NCBI RefSeq assembly: GCF_036323735.1
Contig: NW_026947408.1
Location: forward strand, 62,001 to 126,000
Source of the DNA: Rattus norvegicus
Lineage: Eukaryota > Chordata > Mammalia > Rodentia > Muridae
Reading direction: 5' to 3'
Length of the DNA stretch: 64,000 bases
Position numbers and translations under genes: made by a program. The notes below the pieces were generated by a model. The model saw nothing but the letters and a program-made list of their open reading frames with translations. It was not told where the DNA came from and did no database searches. Positions 1 to 11,959 of this stretch are shown in pieces (positions within the stretch are counted from its first letter, which is position 1; every line of letters starts with the position of its first letter).

Positions 1-415
1 GTAAGGCTGCTGTGAACCTGTTCAACCACAAGTCTTTGTTGTATGTGGATCAAGTTTGTGTATATGTGTTGAAGTGAGTAGTAAAGCCCGGTCTTCAGGT
101 AAAGCTATTTGCAATTTTCTCTGAACCTCCCCATTGATATATAAAGTGGCTATCAGCTACTAATCCCACCAGCAGTGGTGGAGTGATCCCCTTTGTCTAC
201 ATCCTAGTCTACTCTGCTACTGGATCTGTTTTTTATCTTAGCTATTCTGATTCGTGTAATGTAGAACCATTGGTTCATTTTGATTTGCCTTTCTCTGATA
301 ACTATGGATGTTGAACATTTCTTGATGTGTTTCTCAGCTATTTAGATACCTCAGTTGAGAATTCTTGGTTTGGCTCTCTAACCAATTTTAAAACTTTGAT
401 ATTTGTTTGTCTGGG
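1..415 (-). mobile_element. Old L1 fragment (antisense ORF2 3' part)
   Basis: Read on the + strand, this is the reverse complement of the C-terminal part of rodent L1 ORF2. Landmarks in order are an 'aaggctgctgtgaac'-like stretch, 'tcccaccagcagtggtggag', 'cttagctattctga' and 'ggatgttgaacatttcttga'. The same landmarks recur in the better preserved antisense L1 at 23.1-23.45 kb. The copy is heavily substituted, so it is an old insertion. Its left end is cut by the window edge. No open frame survives. Confidence 0.8.
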
Positions 416-2069
416 GCAGTAAGGAAGGGGATATCAATGTAGAGGGGACAACCACTTATAAAAGGTGATGGAAGAGGTTAGAGGTGATGGTCAGGAAAGA
501 TAAAAACAATTGAAATGCAAATAAATACCCAATTTAATAAAAATGGAAAAAAGGAACCTTCCACTTCTAAAATCTTACTATTAATAAATATAGCTTTTGA
601 GATTTTAAAAAATTCATTTCCTATGGAAATTAAAATTGCATATGCACAAGGAAGTCAAGTGCTCATAACTATGTGAGCTGGTTATCTGGAGCCTGAGAAT
701 TATACTTGTTTTCTAGATCTACCTTTTAGAATATTTTAGGAGTGTTTTTTTAAATCATTTCTATAAAATATCTGAGACTGACACTTCTATGTTGAATATG
801 TCCAATTGTTTTACAAAGATACAGAAAAGTTACTTAATCTTTTCACAAAAATTGTCACATATATTTCAACACTGACTCAATATGAATTAGGGTGGATGTA
901 TATTATTAACTTATTTTTTCCATATTAAAGCAAATTCTGTACCTAGTTATTTATTGGCTCTTTTTATTTATTTTATTGTATGAAATATCAAAATTTACAT
1001 TTGCATCCCATTAACATTTAAATAAAATATTAATTTCATTGAATGTAATATGGCGCAGATGCAGTGGAAAATGGGAGAAATATGAGGTAGGCTGAGAAGC
1101 GTACAGTCTCCTCTTTGTGAAGCTTGGCATTTATCAAAATCAGAAAAGTAGAGTGACTGAAAGTCACATGTAAAAACGAAGTAATTACAAATAGTGTATA
1201 TGTTGTGAAAATGATAAGGAAGCTTCATATTTAAGATTTTTAGTATTTAAAGGGGAAAGTTACTTTAGATTGCTTTTATTGGATGTCTTTCTGAGGAGAT
1301 TATTAGGTCTTTATAACAAATGCCCAAAGTACGATAAACTGCTATGTTTATTATTTTAAATTAGTAACACCTGGATTAGGCAAACGTTGGAAGAAGTTTC
1401 ATCCACTATACTCCTGTCTGTTTAGAGATTGGATATGCCAAAATGAAAAGGGTTACCTTCTGTTACTTATTGAATTTTATTTAATTAAATGAGTGTTTTC
1501 AAAAAGAAATATTAAAGAATATAACCATAACTGAACAGATTTTTGTCACAGATTATTGTTGTGTTCTCAGTATAGAGTAATTTCATTAGTCATGCAATAT
1601 TGTTAGTTTATCTGAGTCATTCATCAGATTAAATCATCCAATAACCTTCAGCATGTTCAAGTCAACAACATCCATATGGTAACCTGTACCAAATTTCAAC
1701 TTTATTTTCTTTTCTGCTCTATTACACTTTGATGCCATTTTTTCTAGTATTTACCATGGATTTATAAATAAACCCGATTATGTAATCCATTCAGAGTCAC
1801 TTGTAAATATTCTTCAACAACTTTCCCTCATATGAAAGTTCAGGTCTTTTACACTTTTTGTTTAAAATCGCATGAAGCACTTCCTTGTATGAGATCTTCT
1901 TCTACAACTCTGCTTTCTATTCCAGAAGTGTTCCTCTTATGATTCCTGTCACATAGACAGCTTTCAGTTTTAGGACTGAGTAGAACTAACACATTGTAAC
2001 AACTTTGTTTTTCTTGTCTAAAGTTTCAATTGAACAAACTGTTGGTACATAATTTACTAGGAAAAAAAT
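416..2069. other. AT-rich DNA, nothing recognised
   Basis: There is no convincing coding frame, RNA gene or recognisable young repeat here. The sequence is AT-rich with short homopolymer runs. The only longer frame (77 codons on the minus strand near 995-1228) has no recognisable protein features. Confidence 0.6.
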
Positions 2070-2070
2070 A

Positions 2071-2188
2071 GATCATTTTGTGCTTGGGGATTTAACTTAT
2101 TTGTAGAGCACTGCCCTAGCAAGCGCAAGGCACTGGGTTCGGTCCCCAGCTCCAAAAAAAAAAAAAAAAAAAAAAAAAAGATCATTTT
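2071..2188 (+). mobile_element. ID SINE with target-site duplication
   Basis: The element body starts about 2081 with 'gcttggggattta', followed by an A-box-like 'tagagcactgcc', a B-box-like 'gggttcggtccccag' and a poly(A) run ending at 2179. This is the structure of rodent ID elements, which derive from tRNA-Ala/BC1 and are very numerous in rat. The direct repeat gatcatttt is at 2071-2079 and again at 2180-2188, as expected for L1-mediated insertion. Several substitutions in the A-box half ('aacttattt' where 'agctcagtg' is usual) suggest it is not among the youngest copies and may have a weakened Pol III promoter. Confidence 0.93.
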
Positions 2189-3144
2189 ATTATCTCATAT
2201 AATGAGCACTTATAAAATGATTGATGTTGAAAATAGTACTGAAAGATAGTGATCACATTTGTGACAGAGAAATAATAGTTACCTCTATGAGAGCAATGTT
2301 AGTAAAGCTTAAAAGAGAATCATCATTAATAATTGTCATGATAGCATATGAGGATTTATTAAGACTTAAATATAGTGATAGGATTTGAGGTAGAATGCAG
2401 AGCAGGGTGGAAAGTGACTGAAGATTTGAACATGGATAAAGAGTTTGATGTTATGCATTTAAGGAACAAAGACAAAATGATGAAAGAAGTTGACATTTTA
2501 ATGCAAAGGAGGTTAAGTATTTCATGTCTGTTATCGACCTTTGTGGAAGTGTCAAATAGACATTTTATTTTAAAGATTATGGCTGATAAATCTCCCTTTA
2601 GGTATTAAAATGTGATCACAATTCACATTTTAAATTTTATTATTTTAAAATTAAAAGATATTTTTACCATTCAATACTAATTATTTCGTGACTGATTATT
2701 TTGAGTACGTGCTTTGTCTACTTATCATCTGTAATCTTTCATCAATGTAACTATCCATGTATGAATGTATGTATGTATGTATCTATATATCTATATATCT
2801 TTCTATCTATCACTCTGATCTATCACATATTGAAGTCATTTGATATAGTTTCTACCTCACATAGGTCTAATAGTATCCTGAAATTATATCACATGCTGGA
2901 AAAGCTAATTAGTTATGTCTCATGCTAAAACCTATATACAGTCACATAACTAAAGTAAATATTTGTGATTTTATGAAAAAGATAAAAAATTTGATAGTAA
3001 AAAAATTAATGACCCATATTGAATCTATTTTCTGAGCAGTACTTTAAAATGAATCTAAATTAATGAAGCAGCTTTTAAAATTCTTGAGTCCTGATAAATA
3101 TATGAGAAAAATTTCATAAAATTAGAAAAGAGAGTGCATTTGTA
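2189..3144. other. AT-rich DNA with a short tetranucleotide run
   Basis: This stretch is mostly unassigned. It contains a short (TATG/TATC)n-like run at about 2763-2812. I see no gene or RNA gene. Confidence 0.5.
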
Positions 3145-3146
3145 TG

Positions 3147-3194
3147 TTACATATATATACACATATACACATACAAATATATATATATACACAT

Positions 3195-3256
<62 letters not shown>

Positions 3257-3393
3257 TCATGTGGCCACATACACATATATACATATACACATATATAAAC
3301 ATGTATACAAAATATAAACATGTCTTTATGTACACATACAAATATATACAAATATACACATACATACATACATACATACACACATACATACAT
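3147..3393. repeat. Compound (TA)n/(CA)n/(CATA)n microsatellite
   Basis: About 250 bp of alternating purine-pyrimidine DNA with a pure TA core at about 3199-3255. It is flanked by CATA, CACATA and AAATATA motifs. Apparent reading frames through it encode Tyr/Ile/Val/Cys strings and are by-products of the repeat. Confidence 0.95.
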
Positions 3394-4160
3394 GCTTTTA
3401 TAAAGCAAAATACTTGGTTTTAAAAGAATTTGACTAGGCATGATGTTTATGGTTTAGCCAAGTAAGAGAAAAATGATGTTTTTGCTAAATGGCTCTGTCT
3501 GAGGAATCATTTCTGCTGGTTTAACATGATGATGGTTCTACCAATCTGAATTCTATGTATTTGGGGATTGAAATGATGTCCTTTGCTTCTCTAACTCACT
3601 CATACACTTTCTACAAAAATAAGTAATCCCTTATCACCACAACTAGATGGCATGTGCCTTTAGCCACACATAATAGGAAAATAAACGGAGGAGCTTCATG
3701 TCCTACAAACATTATTTTATAAACTTGCTTGAAATCATAGTTTTGATAAATATCATCTTGACCAAAGGAACCATCAGAAATACACATTCACCTTTTTTTA
3801 ACTAACTGTACTTTCTTTCATACAAGAGTAAGAATAAGTAACTGCAAATGAGGTGCTTTTAAGAGTTTGCAGTACCATTACAGCTCACAGGTTGTTTTTA
3901 AACTTTTTATATTGGAAACATGTTCAAAGGATCTACTCTGTCTTGATTTTTCTTCTCTGAGCACATACTGGAATTCCCATTTCAACATTAGCTGCAATAG
4001 TTGTAAATGATTGGAATAGTCGCTATCCCTCTGAGGAGAAAATGATGTACAGGACTAATCAGCTACAATAATATGTTTATAGCAGCAGGAAACCTTTCAA
4101 ACATCTTATATTTTTCAAAGAGAAATCTGGCTATATAGACTATGACAAACAAATAAAGCA
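3394..4160. other. Unassigned DNA
   Basis: I see no recognisable repeat, RNA gene or coding frame in this stretch. Confidence 0.5.
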
Positions 4161-4650
4161 AAAGCAACAATGTTTGTGCATCTTGAGTCACTAATAAACT
4201 TCAATTCCCTGAGAGAAGCACAGCATAGAACTTCTATCTGTCTAGGCTACTGACAGAAGCCTTGGCTGTTCTTCTATGTTGTGCCACTGCTGCTCTTCCC
4301 AGTTTGTTATGACAACTCTACAGACCTGAACTACTAGTGTATTCATGAAATGTTTGCTAATGGAACAAGCTGCCTATTCCAACTTGAGAACTGAAATTCT
4401 GGGATTTCCTCCGATGAACCTTTCTAAACAGGGCCAGCACCCCCACTCCCATTGCCCCACATCCTTTCTTTTACCTCTGGTGCCTGGTGGGCTACAAGGG
4501 AGGTTAAATCTTTTAAGAGTCATTAGCTAATATTTATATTTGGAAAAAATATAATTTTAGTTTGAAGAGCTATCAGCTGTGGGCTCTTCTTGGGCTGTAA
4601 TATCACTCAGGCATGTGAGGTATGCTGAATGAAGGGACCCTCAGGATGCC
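4161..4650. repeat. Probable dispersed rodent repeat, family uncertain
   Basis: The block with 'ctgcctattccaacttgaga', 'cctttctaaacagggccag' and 'ggtgcctggtgggctacaag' reads like a repeat seen widely in rodent genomes. I cannot name the family with confidence. The 61-codon frame inside (4345-4530) has no recognisable protein features. Confidence 0.4.
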
Positions 4651-5309
4651 AAGTTAATATCAAAGGACAGGTATTTTCTGGTCCTGCATATATCAGTGTA
4701 TATAAAGTTTTTATCAACAGTGGTAAGAAGCAGGAGGTTTGGGGTCTGGAAGGAGAGAGAAGGAATATGGTTACTATGTTTAAAATGCATGGCTTCTCAG
4801 CTCTATGAATTCAAAGAGACCTGGGTCATTGAGGGAGTGACATACACACACCAGAGATGCTGAGCACTATACCAAAAATGGTAAAGTGCTATGTTTTGTG
4901 CTGTATATATTTTAATACCAAACCAAACCAAAGAAAACAAAAAGCAAATAAAGAATCATGAGTGTGTATAAAGATCTGCTGGAAGAACTTTGTCTGAGGC
5001 CCTCAATATTCAACACTAAATAAATAATGTAAAATAAATTATGAACACTCACTCATGGAGCTGGCCACCAAGTAATATTGGCAATACTATTGTGAAACAG
5101 CATTGAATCCCATGGCAAGTGTTCATTGCACAATATGTGGAAAATATTTGCATGCTTTTTTTTTTCAGTGGGAACCAAGCTCTGGTTACATGTGTTCATG
5201 CATTTGTGTGAATCTTCAGCTTTCTGAGGTCCAGGCTCACTGATCATTGATTTCCTGCTGCAAGGACAGCATTGACAGCAGTGAATCATAATAAGCTGTT
5301 GTCCAGTGA
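4651..5309. other. Unassigned DNA
   Basis: Nothing recognised except short A-rich stretches at about 4915-4950. The minus-strand frame of 78 codons (5053-5289) has no family features. Confidence 0.45.
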
Positions 5310-5596
5310 ATGAAGAAGGAAGTTAGGGACTAAATACCAATCAAAGAGTACACATGGAGGCATCCATGTCTCATATATAGAAGATGAAGGCATTGTCCAG
5401 AATCAATAGGATGAAAAGCCTTTGTCCTGTGAAGTCTAGTTTCTCTAGTGTAGGGAATGCCAGAGTGTTGAAGTGTGAGTGGGCAGGCAGTATTTGTAGC
5501 AAACTCACAGAAACATGGAAGGGTGGATGGGAGAGAGGGGAACCAGGAAAGTGTATAACATTTGATTTATAAATACTTAAAATATTCCATTAAAAA
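5310..5596 (+). mobile_element. Lx-like L1 3' UTR fragment
   Basis: The order of 'accaatcaaagagtacacatgg', 'ttgtcctgtgaag', 'gtgtagggaatgccag' and a terminal 'aaccaggaaagtgtataac...' leading into an A/T-rich end is the 3' end of an older murine L1 in sense orientation. The block at 50.53-50.82 kb shows the same succession. No ORF2 is present, so it is strongly 5'-truncated. Confidence 0.7.
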
Positions 5597-7837
5597 TGAA
5601 GAGAGTGGGGGAGAAAGGAAGAGGAGGCTATCCTCAAAGGAATGAAAGAGCTTCTAGATGGTGGTTTAAGTTAGAAGATTCAAGAATCTTTGTTATGTAC
5701 AAAAGGTAAGGGTCAGCAGACTATAGTGATTTATGTTTTTTTAAAAAGTTATTGAAATAATATTTCCATTTTTTATATGAACACACAGTCATTGGAAAGA
5801 AAAATAGACAGCTGGTATTGGGTTTATTGGTTCAGGAATCATTGGCATATCTTCCAACATAGCTTAAACCACTCTCAGAAAGATTTTTATGGGATAAGAC
5901 AGGAATAGAGAGTATTGATTCAGTGTTGGGATACAAGTATCTTCCATGTATTTTCAGTCACATACAAACATCTTTTTAAACTGTGAAAATATAAAATTAT
6001 TAATTGATTGAATGAAATCATACGGTTTTAATTACTTACATGAAGCAGTTCTGTCTGTGTATATGACTTTCACAATTAGAATAATTTTAGGAGATGAATT
6101 CATTTAAGAAATTGTTAAAGGTGCTGTGGTATAGTGGTGGAATACAGCATCTAAAGTCTTACTGTTTGGGATGGAATACTGGCTCTCCATTATCTAATCA
6201 TGAAGCAAATAAGAATGTAAAGAGACAAGTGCCTCTGAAAAAACACTCACTATAAATATAAAATGCCCGTATACATTCAAAAGAATACTATAAATATTTT
6301 AGATCTTCTAAAAGGACATAAGGATGATCATTTTAGACTGGGTTCATATTGCCATACAATATAGTTTATTTAAAATTTAAAGCTCACACGTGTGAAGTTT
6401 TGTTTTATCAGAACTGTTTTCCAGCTAGCATGCTTTAATTTTCTACCTGACATACTACTTTAATTCTAACCGATTGATTTTTATTGCAACATTTTATGTT
6501 GCCAAATATTTGTCTGCTCTGTGATAGCAACAACAATTTGTGTGCAGGTGTATTTGTCAAACATGTAGAACCAGAATAAATCTGATTCGTCTTGGTGAAT
6601 GGAATTACAATAGGAAAAGTTTACATGATATATTTGGATATTAAGTACATGCATAAAGGAAACTCTGTAGTACATATATTTTTGCAAATTTGTTTGTAAA
6701 TATTTTGAGATAAATATGTAGAAGCATGCTATTTGAGAAAATGAGAATACCCAATTGGTAAAATGCAAGAAAATATAAGATAATTATTCTGAATTGCAAG
6801 GGAATGTAAAATCAAAATTAATAAGAGTAATTTAATGGGATGGCTATTCTTTATGCAATATTTCTATGTCACAGAATTATTCCCTTACATTAGTACTGAC
6901 CAAACTGAATTTTATTTCTTGTATGACAGTTAAAAAATAAGAAATAACACAAATGTTATCCTTTTAAATTACTTTAAAACTTAGTTACCATTAGATACAT
7001 ATCTCCTTTAATTAGGGTAGAATGACTTTTTTCTAAAATGCTTTTGCTAACTTGAGACATTCAAAAATGAATTTTGCTTTCTTTTTCCAAAAGCCAATAC
7101 CAGTGTACATGAAGAAAGTCCATCAGTAGTGAGAAAGATAATTCCAGTAGTTATTCAATAATGATTTCCTTTGGTAAGTGAAATTTTATCCAAGTGTTTG
7201 AGAATTAATCTAACTATTGTCATTTCCATCAGTAGAGGTAGAAGAAACAATGATATAAACAAATGGAATTCCCTGCTACAGTAAACTCATTAAAGGTAAA
7301 CCATACCTGCAAGCTATAGAAACTTTTCCAAGCAATTCCAATTGAAATTCTTACACAAATTCTTTTTATAATAAATGTAGTAAGCAAAATACTCCCATAC
7401 AAACAGTAATATCTTTGGAGTAAAGTTCACATTAAATACAAACTTTCACTCTAGATATAGAGTCTTATTAATTAATCTATTATTACGTTGGAAGGAATAA
7501 AAGAGAATATGGATTGTGTTGGGTAGCAGGCAGCAATCAGAAGTCTCAACCTCTTTGTGGTAATCTAATAGATATGAATTTCATTTCTTCCATGAATATT
7601 TCAACAAGATTCTTCCCTTTTAATATTCCCAGTCTTTTGAATTGTTTCAAGATATCACGGATCCCAAAATTGTTGGATTAAAAAGGGTTCACTGTGTCAT
7701 GATAATAAACTTAGTCTTAGAAATTCCCTGTTAGTTGCTACCTCTGAATAAGGACGTTTGAATCAGATCATGCAACTTGACTCCACAGAGATGTCATCCT
7801 TCTCTAATTAGCATTTGCCCACTTTTGTCCAAAATAC
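5597..7837. other. AT-rich DNA, nothing recognised
   Basis: About 2.2 kb without a supportable gene, RNA or young repeat. The longest frame (95 codons, minus, 6481-6768) is low-complexity in hydrophobic and aromatic residues and has no recognisable domain. Confidence 0.55.
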
Positions 7838-7924
7838 CATGTCTTAGCCAGAGTTTCTATTGCTGTTATAAATACCGTGACCAAAAGGGAAAACAGAAAG
7901 TTGGGAAAGAAAGTGTTTATTTTA
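7838..7924. repeat. Small dispersed rodent repeat fragment
   Basis: The segment 'cttagccagagtttctattg' followed by 'taccgtgaccaaaaggg' resembles the start of a common rodent interspersed repeat. It directly abuts the L1 3' end to its right. I leave the family open. Confidence 0.35.
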
Positions 7925-8937
7925 GTTTACATCTTCTTTTTTAAAATTTTATTTAATAGAAATTTATAATCCAGATCTCATCCCTCTCCCAGCCCATTCT
8001 CTGACTGTTCTACATCCCATACCTACACCCCACATGCCCATCTGAATGATGCTGACTCCCACACTGCCCCCAATCTCCCAGCCCTCTCCACTCTCTGGGA
8101 ACTCAAGTCTTTTGAATATTAAGTGCATCTTGTGTTGTGTCCAGAACCAGCACTCCAGTCTTCGAGGCCTCATATCAGCTGGTGCATGATGCCTCATTGA
8201 TGACTCAGTGTCTGAAAAAAAAACTGGGGTCCAGCTTAGTTAACACTGCTGGTCCTCCTGCAGGGTTGCTCTCCTCCTCAGCTTCCTCCAGCTTTTCCCC
8301 AGTTCGACCACAGGGCTTAGCAGCTTCTGGACATTAGCTGAGTGTAATTATCTGCATCTGATTCTTTCAGCTGCTTGTTGGGTCTTTCAGAAGGCAGTCA
8401 TAACAGGTCCCTTTGTGAACATGACAAAGCATGAGTAATAGTGTCAGGGCTTGGGGGCCTTTATTTAATCTGGTTCCCAGATATGGCTGGTCACTGGAAT
8501 TCCTTTTAATCAGGCTCTTCACTGGTTTTGCCCTGAAGGTCTTTCAGACAGGAACACATATGGGTCAGAGTATTGATTTATGCATGGCAACCTTATCCCT
8601 CACTTGATGCTCTCTCTTCCTCATGGAGGTAGTCTCTACAAGTTCCCTCTACCCACTCCCGGACATTTCACTGAGTCCGGATAGTCTCTTACCTCTCAGG
8701 TCTCTGGAATATTCTAGAGCCACCACCCACCGCCAACATTTTAGCTCCAGAAGTTGCCTCTTTTCATTCATTCTGCTGACACTCAGGGTTTCAGTCCTAC
8801 TCCCCACCAATAACTCTGTCCCTCTGTCCCTACTGTCTCCTTTCTCACCCAGGTCCCTCACACTTCCCTCCTGTGGTTCATTTCTTCTCTCTCTCAAGTG
8901 GAATTGAGATTCTGCACTTTGGCTGTTCAGCTTGTTA
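7925..8937 (-). mobile_element. Lx-like L1 3' UTR, antisense
   Basis: The pyrimidine-rich left end ('catccctctcccagcccatt') followed by 'caggcttggg'-type and 'tctttcagacaggaacaca' landmarks matches the reverse complement of older murine L1 3' UTRs. Short frames on both strands at 8623-8907 are non-coding by-products of the pyrimidine bias. This element abuts unit A of the composite array. Confidence 0.65.
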
Positions 8938-9467
8938 AACTTTTATTTTTCCTTTTAGAAAAATTGGATATTTTTGTTTATGTTTCCAATATTATTCACT
9001 TTCCAAGTTTTCCAGTAGTAAGCGTCCTATCCCTTCCCCCACCAGTTCTTCTATAAAGGTGTGCCCCCTCACCAACCACTCCCTTTCCCATCACCCCCTG
9101 ACATTCCCCTACGCTGGGGGTCCAGCTTTGGTAGGCCTAAGAGCTTCTCCTCCCATTGATGTCCAACAAGGCTACATATGCACCTGCAGCCATAGTTCTG
9201 TCCATGTACAGTCTTTGAATATTGTTTTAGTACCAGAAAGCTATGGGTCATTGGTATCGTTGTTCTTATGGGATTGAAAGCCCATTCAGTCCTGGTAATC
9301 CTTTCTCCAAATTTACTAACAAGAGATTCGTTTACATTCCACTGGTTTGCCAATAACCTTCATTTCAATAATTGGCATGCTCTATCTGTGTCTCTCAGTA
9401 AAGATCTATATTGGTTTCCTGGCAGCATGCACTTCTTAGCGTCACCAATCTTATGAAGTTTGTGGCA

Positions 9468-9468
9468 G

Positions 9469-9517
<49 letters not shown>

Positions 9518-9650
9518 CCTATCTCTTTCTATCTCTATCTATCTCTATCTATCATATATATATTTATATTTATATATATATACATATACATATATACATA
9601 CTCACACATTAACACACACACACATATATATATATATGTACATATATATG

Positions 9651-9722
<72 letters not shown>
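9468..9722. repeat. (ATCT)n then (TA)n/(CA)n microsatellite
   Basis: The L1/X junction of unit A has expanded into about 75 bp of ATCT repeats followed by mixed TA, CA and GTA repeats. A pure TA tract runs at about 9655-9721. The 112-codon frame through it is simple-sequence Ser-Ile-Tyr and not a gene. Confidence 0.95.
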
Positions 9723-9724
<2 letters not shown>

Positions 9725-10221
9725 CGTGGCTCCTACAACTATGTGGTAGGTTGGAACTTTAGGATAGATTCTGTTCAACTAGTTCAAAAATGTAGAATCA
9801 GCAAAGGCCAATGCCAATCAGACTCCCTCTTGTTATTTTGAACCTATTGAAGTTGAGGTTTCTCTGGACATCAAGTCATTCCTCTTCCTGCCCATCCTCC
9901 TGAGTCTTGTGCTTGGCCTGAATAAAGAATCATGGTAAAACCTCCAAAACCCTTAAGTCTGTCCCTGGGAACAGGAAGGTAGATATTATAGAACTGATAT
10001 CTAATTGGACTAGACATCCACATTCTATAGTCCATGATGTCCTTTGCTTTACTGCTATCTCCTATTTTTGGATAAAATAAGGATTTTGGACTTCATTATT
10101 TCAAGTAGGTACAAAAAATTTACACTGTTATATTCACTCTATAGATTGGCATGCTTTATTGCTTATTAATTGCAAAAAATGGAATTGTAAAACATAATTT
10201 TTGAGTACACATTCAGGAATG

Positions 10222-10250
10222 ACATATATATATATATGTATATATATATG

Positions 10251-10299
<49 letters not shown>
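10222..10299. repeat. (TA)n microsatellite inside X of unit A
   Basis: A TA tract with TATG interruptions. It replaces the stretch that in units B, D and E reads roughly 'attaataaagtctcatcgtgg' (B form). It is specific to unit A. Confidence 0.9.
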
Positions 10300-10301
<2 letters not shown>

Positions 10302-11420
10302 TCCTATAAGGAAAGTAAAATATGAAAATGAAATACAATATTCAGTCAATTAAAGGTCTGTAGGGAAAATACTGGCCTTTGGGAAACAAAGAAAACCTAG
10401 GAAATTGAAGTGTATGTCACAGGAACAGACCTGAGTGTAGAATTGTTATCCAGAATAAACTCCTCCACTCCATGTTCCTAGACCTTTTCTACCCATGCCA
10501 AGTGCCTGATTAACTTTCTCCATTCAGAGCATGAAACCATTAATGAAGGAAAAAGTCACTACGTTTAGAGTGATGGAGTACATAAAGGTTTCCCCTGAGT
10601 CACAGGAGAGATACCTGGAAAAGGCACTCTCAAATCTGGACAAGGAAAGGAAAGCTGTTCAGCAGGTAGGCCATGGCAGTTCTCAGAGACATCATCATTA
10701 GGCCCTATCTGAAAAATATCTTGTACCTGGAGATACCTATCTTCTGTGATGTCACATTTGATGTCGTGACTGCAACTGCCTCTCATATATTCCTTCAGTA
10801 CCTCTAGGTTTTACTAATTGACTTCTAATTCATAATAAACAGCCATTTGGGAGGGAGAACAAAGAGGATGAAAAGATCAGATATGTGGGGAATGAAGGAG
10901 GCTGGCCATCTGTCTTGGTATAAAAAAGGAAGGAATACATGGTCCTCGGTATAGCTCAGTGAGTACCTGGTAGGGATTTAGTGGGAATGCTAAAGAGATA
11001 GCCTAGATCTGAGCCTCCAACCTATGGAAATCAGGATATGGGAGCCTCTCAGAAGCATCTGGACTTCCCTGTTTTTATGTTTCCGAAATCTGAGAGTTTA
11101 TATCATTAATTTCTTTATTCTAAAAGTCAAATGTTGGTAAGGGCACAGTTGTTTTTCTGAGAGCTCATAGCCTTTACTCTTTTTGATAAGAAGAAAAAGG
11201 TCCTAAGGAAAAAGGGAGAGACAGGTATTGTGTCCTACCTCAGAGTAAACTCCTCCATGTTTTGGATATCTATAGTGCAGTCTGGGAAGCAGCAGTGCTA
11301 TTAGTTGAGATTTCATCATCTCAGTCTTTCCACTAATATTTCCACTGACTACCACTTTACTTCTCTGTGTCACTAGGTATGATTAACTGTCAGTTTTCTC
11401 TTCCTTTATTCCTTTGTTTT

Positions 11421-11876
11421 TTTTAATGTTTTAGCAATTTGTATTGCTTTTTTAACTTGATTTTTCTATATTTACATTCAATGTTATTTCGTTTCCCATT
11501 TTCCTGCCCATAAGATTCCTACCCGTACCCTTCCCCTTCTTCTCTAACACCACTGACTGTGCCTTCACATTCCCTTGAACTGGGAGACAAACCTAGAGAG
11601 GACCAATAGCTTCTGCTTCCATTCGTGATGAACAAGGTCCACTGCCACATGCAGTTAGAGCAATAGCTCTGTCCATGTACATTCATTGAATATTGGTCTA
11701 GTACCAGAAAGCTCTGGGTCATTGACATTTTTGTTCTTATGGGATTGAAAGCTCCTTTACCTCTTGAAATCCTTTCTCAAAATTTGCCAACAAGAGGTCT
11801 GTTTCAGTTCACTGATTTCCCACTAGCATTAATTTCTGTAGTTGGTATGATCTATCTGTGTCTCTCAGGAAATTAT

Positions 11877-11959
<83 letters not shown>

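Larger units (their letters stand above)
8941..11420. repeat. Composite repeat unit A (L1 3' UTR + X)
   Basis: The first copy of a head-to-tail composite unit. The left part (8941 to about 9467) is antisense L1 3' UTR, ending in the 'cttcttagcgtcaccaatct' region. A large microsatellite follows (9468-9722). The right part X (about 9723-11420) starts near 'ggctcctacaactatg' and ends just before the next L1 3' end. X is recognisably the same sequence in units B, D, E and F by long matching blocks, for example 'ggtctgtagggaaaatactg' and 'cttctgtgatgtcac'. X has no coding frame of note and I do not recognise its family. Unit A is longer than the others because of expanded microsatellites, including a second TA tract inside X. 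Confidence 0.85.

Noticed and set aside
2081..2158. tRNA-like sequence with A and B boxes
   Set aside because: It is the head of an ID SINE with poly(A) tail and target-site duplication, not a tRNA gene. The same holds for 45841-45912 on the minus strand.
3055..3441. 128-codon Tyr/Ile/Val-rich frame
   Set aside because: It is a translation of TA/CATA microsatellite sequence. The same applies to similar frames at 9411-9749, 10134-10349, 42533-42828 and 51369-51682.
9468..9545. Regularly repeated units, considered as a CRISPR-like array
   Set aside because: It is a plain ATCT microsatellite without spacers, and the genome is mammalian.
10951..10964. A-box-like 'atagctcagtgagt' in X (similar in units D and F), considered as a Pol III promoter
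   Set aside because: No matching B box is kept at a proper distance and the motif is not conserved in units B and E.
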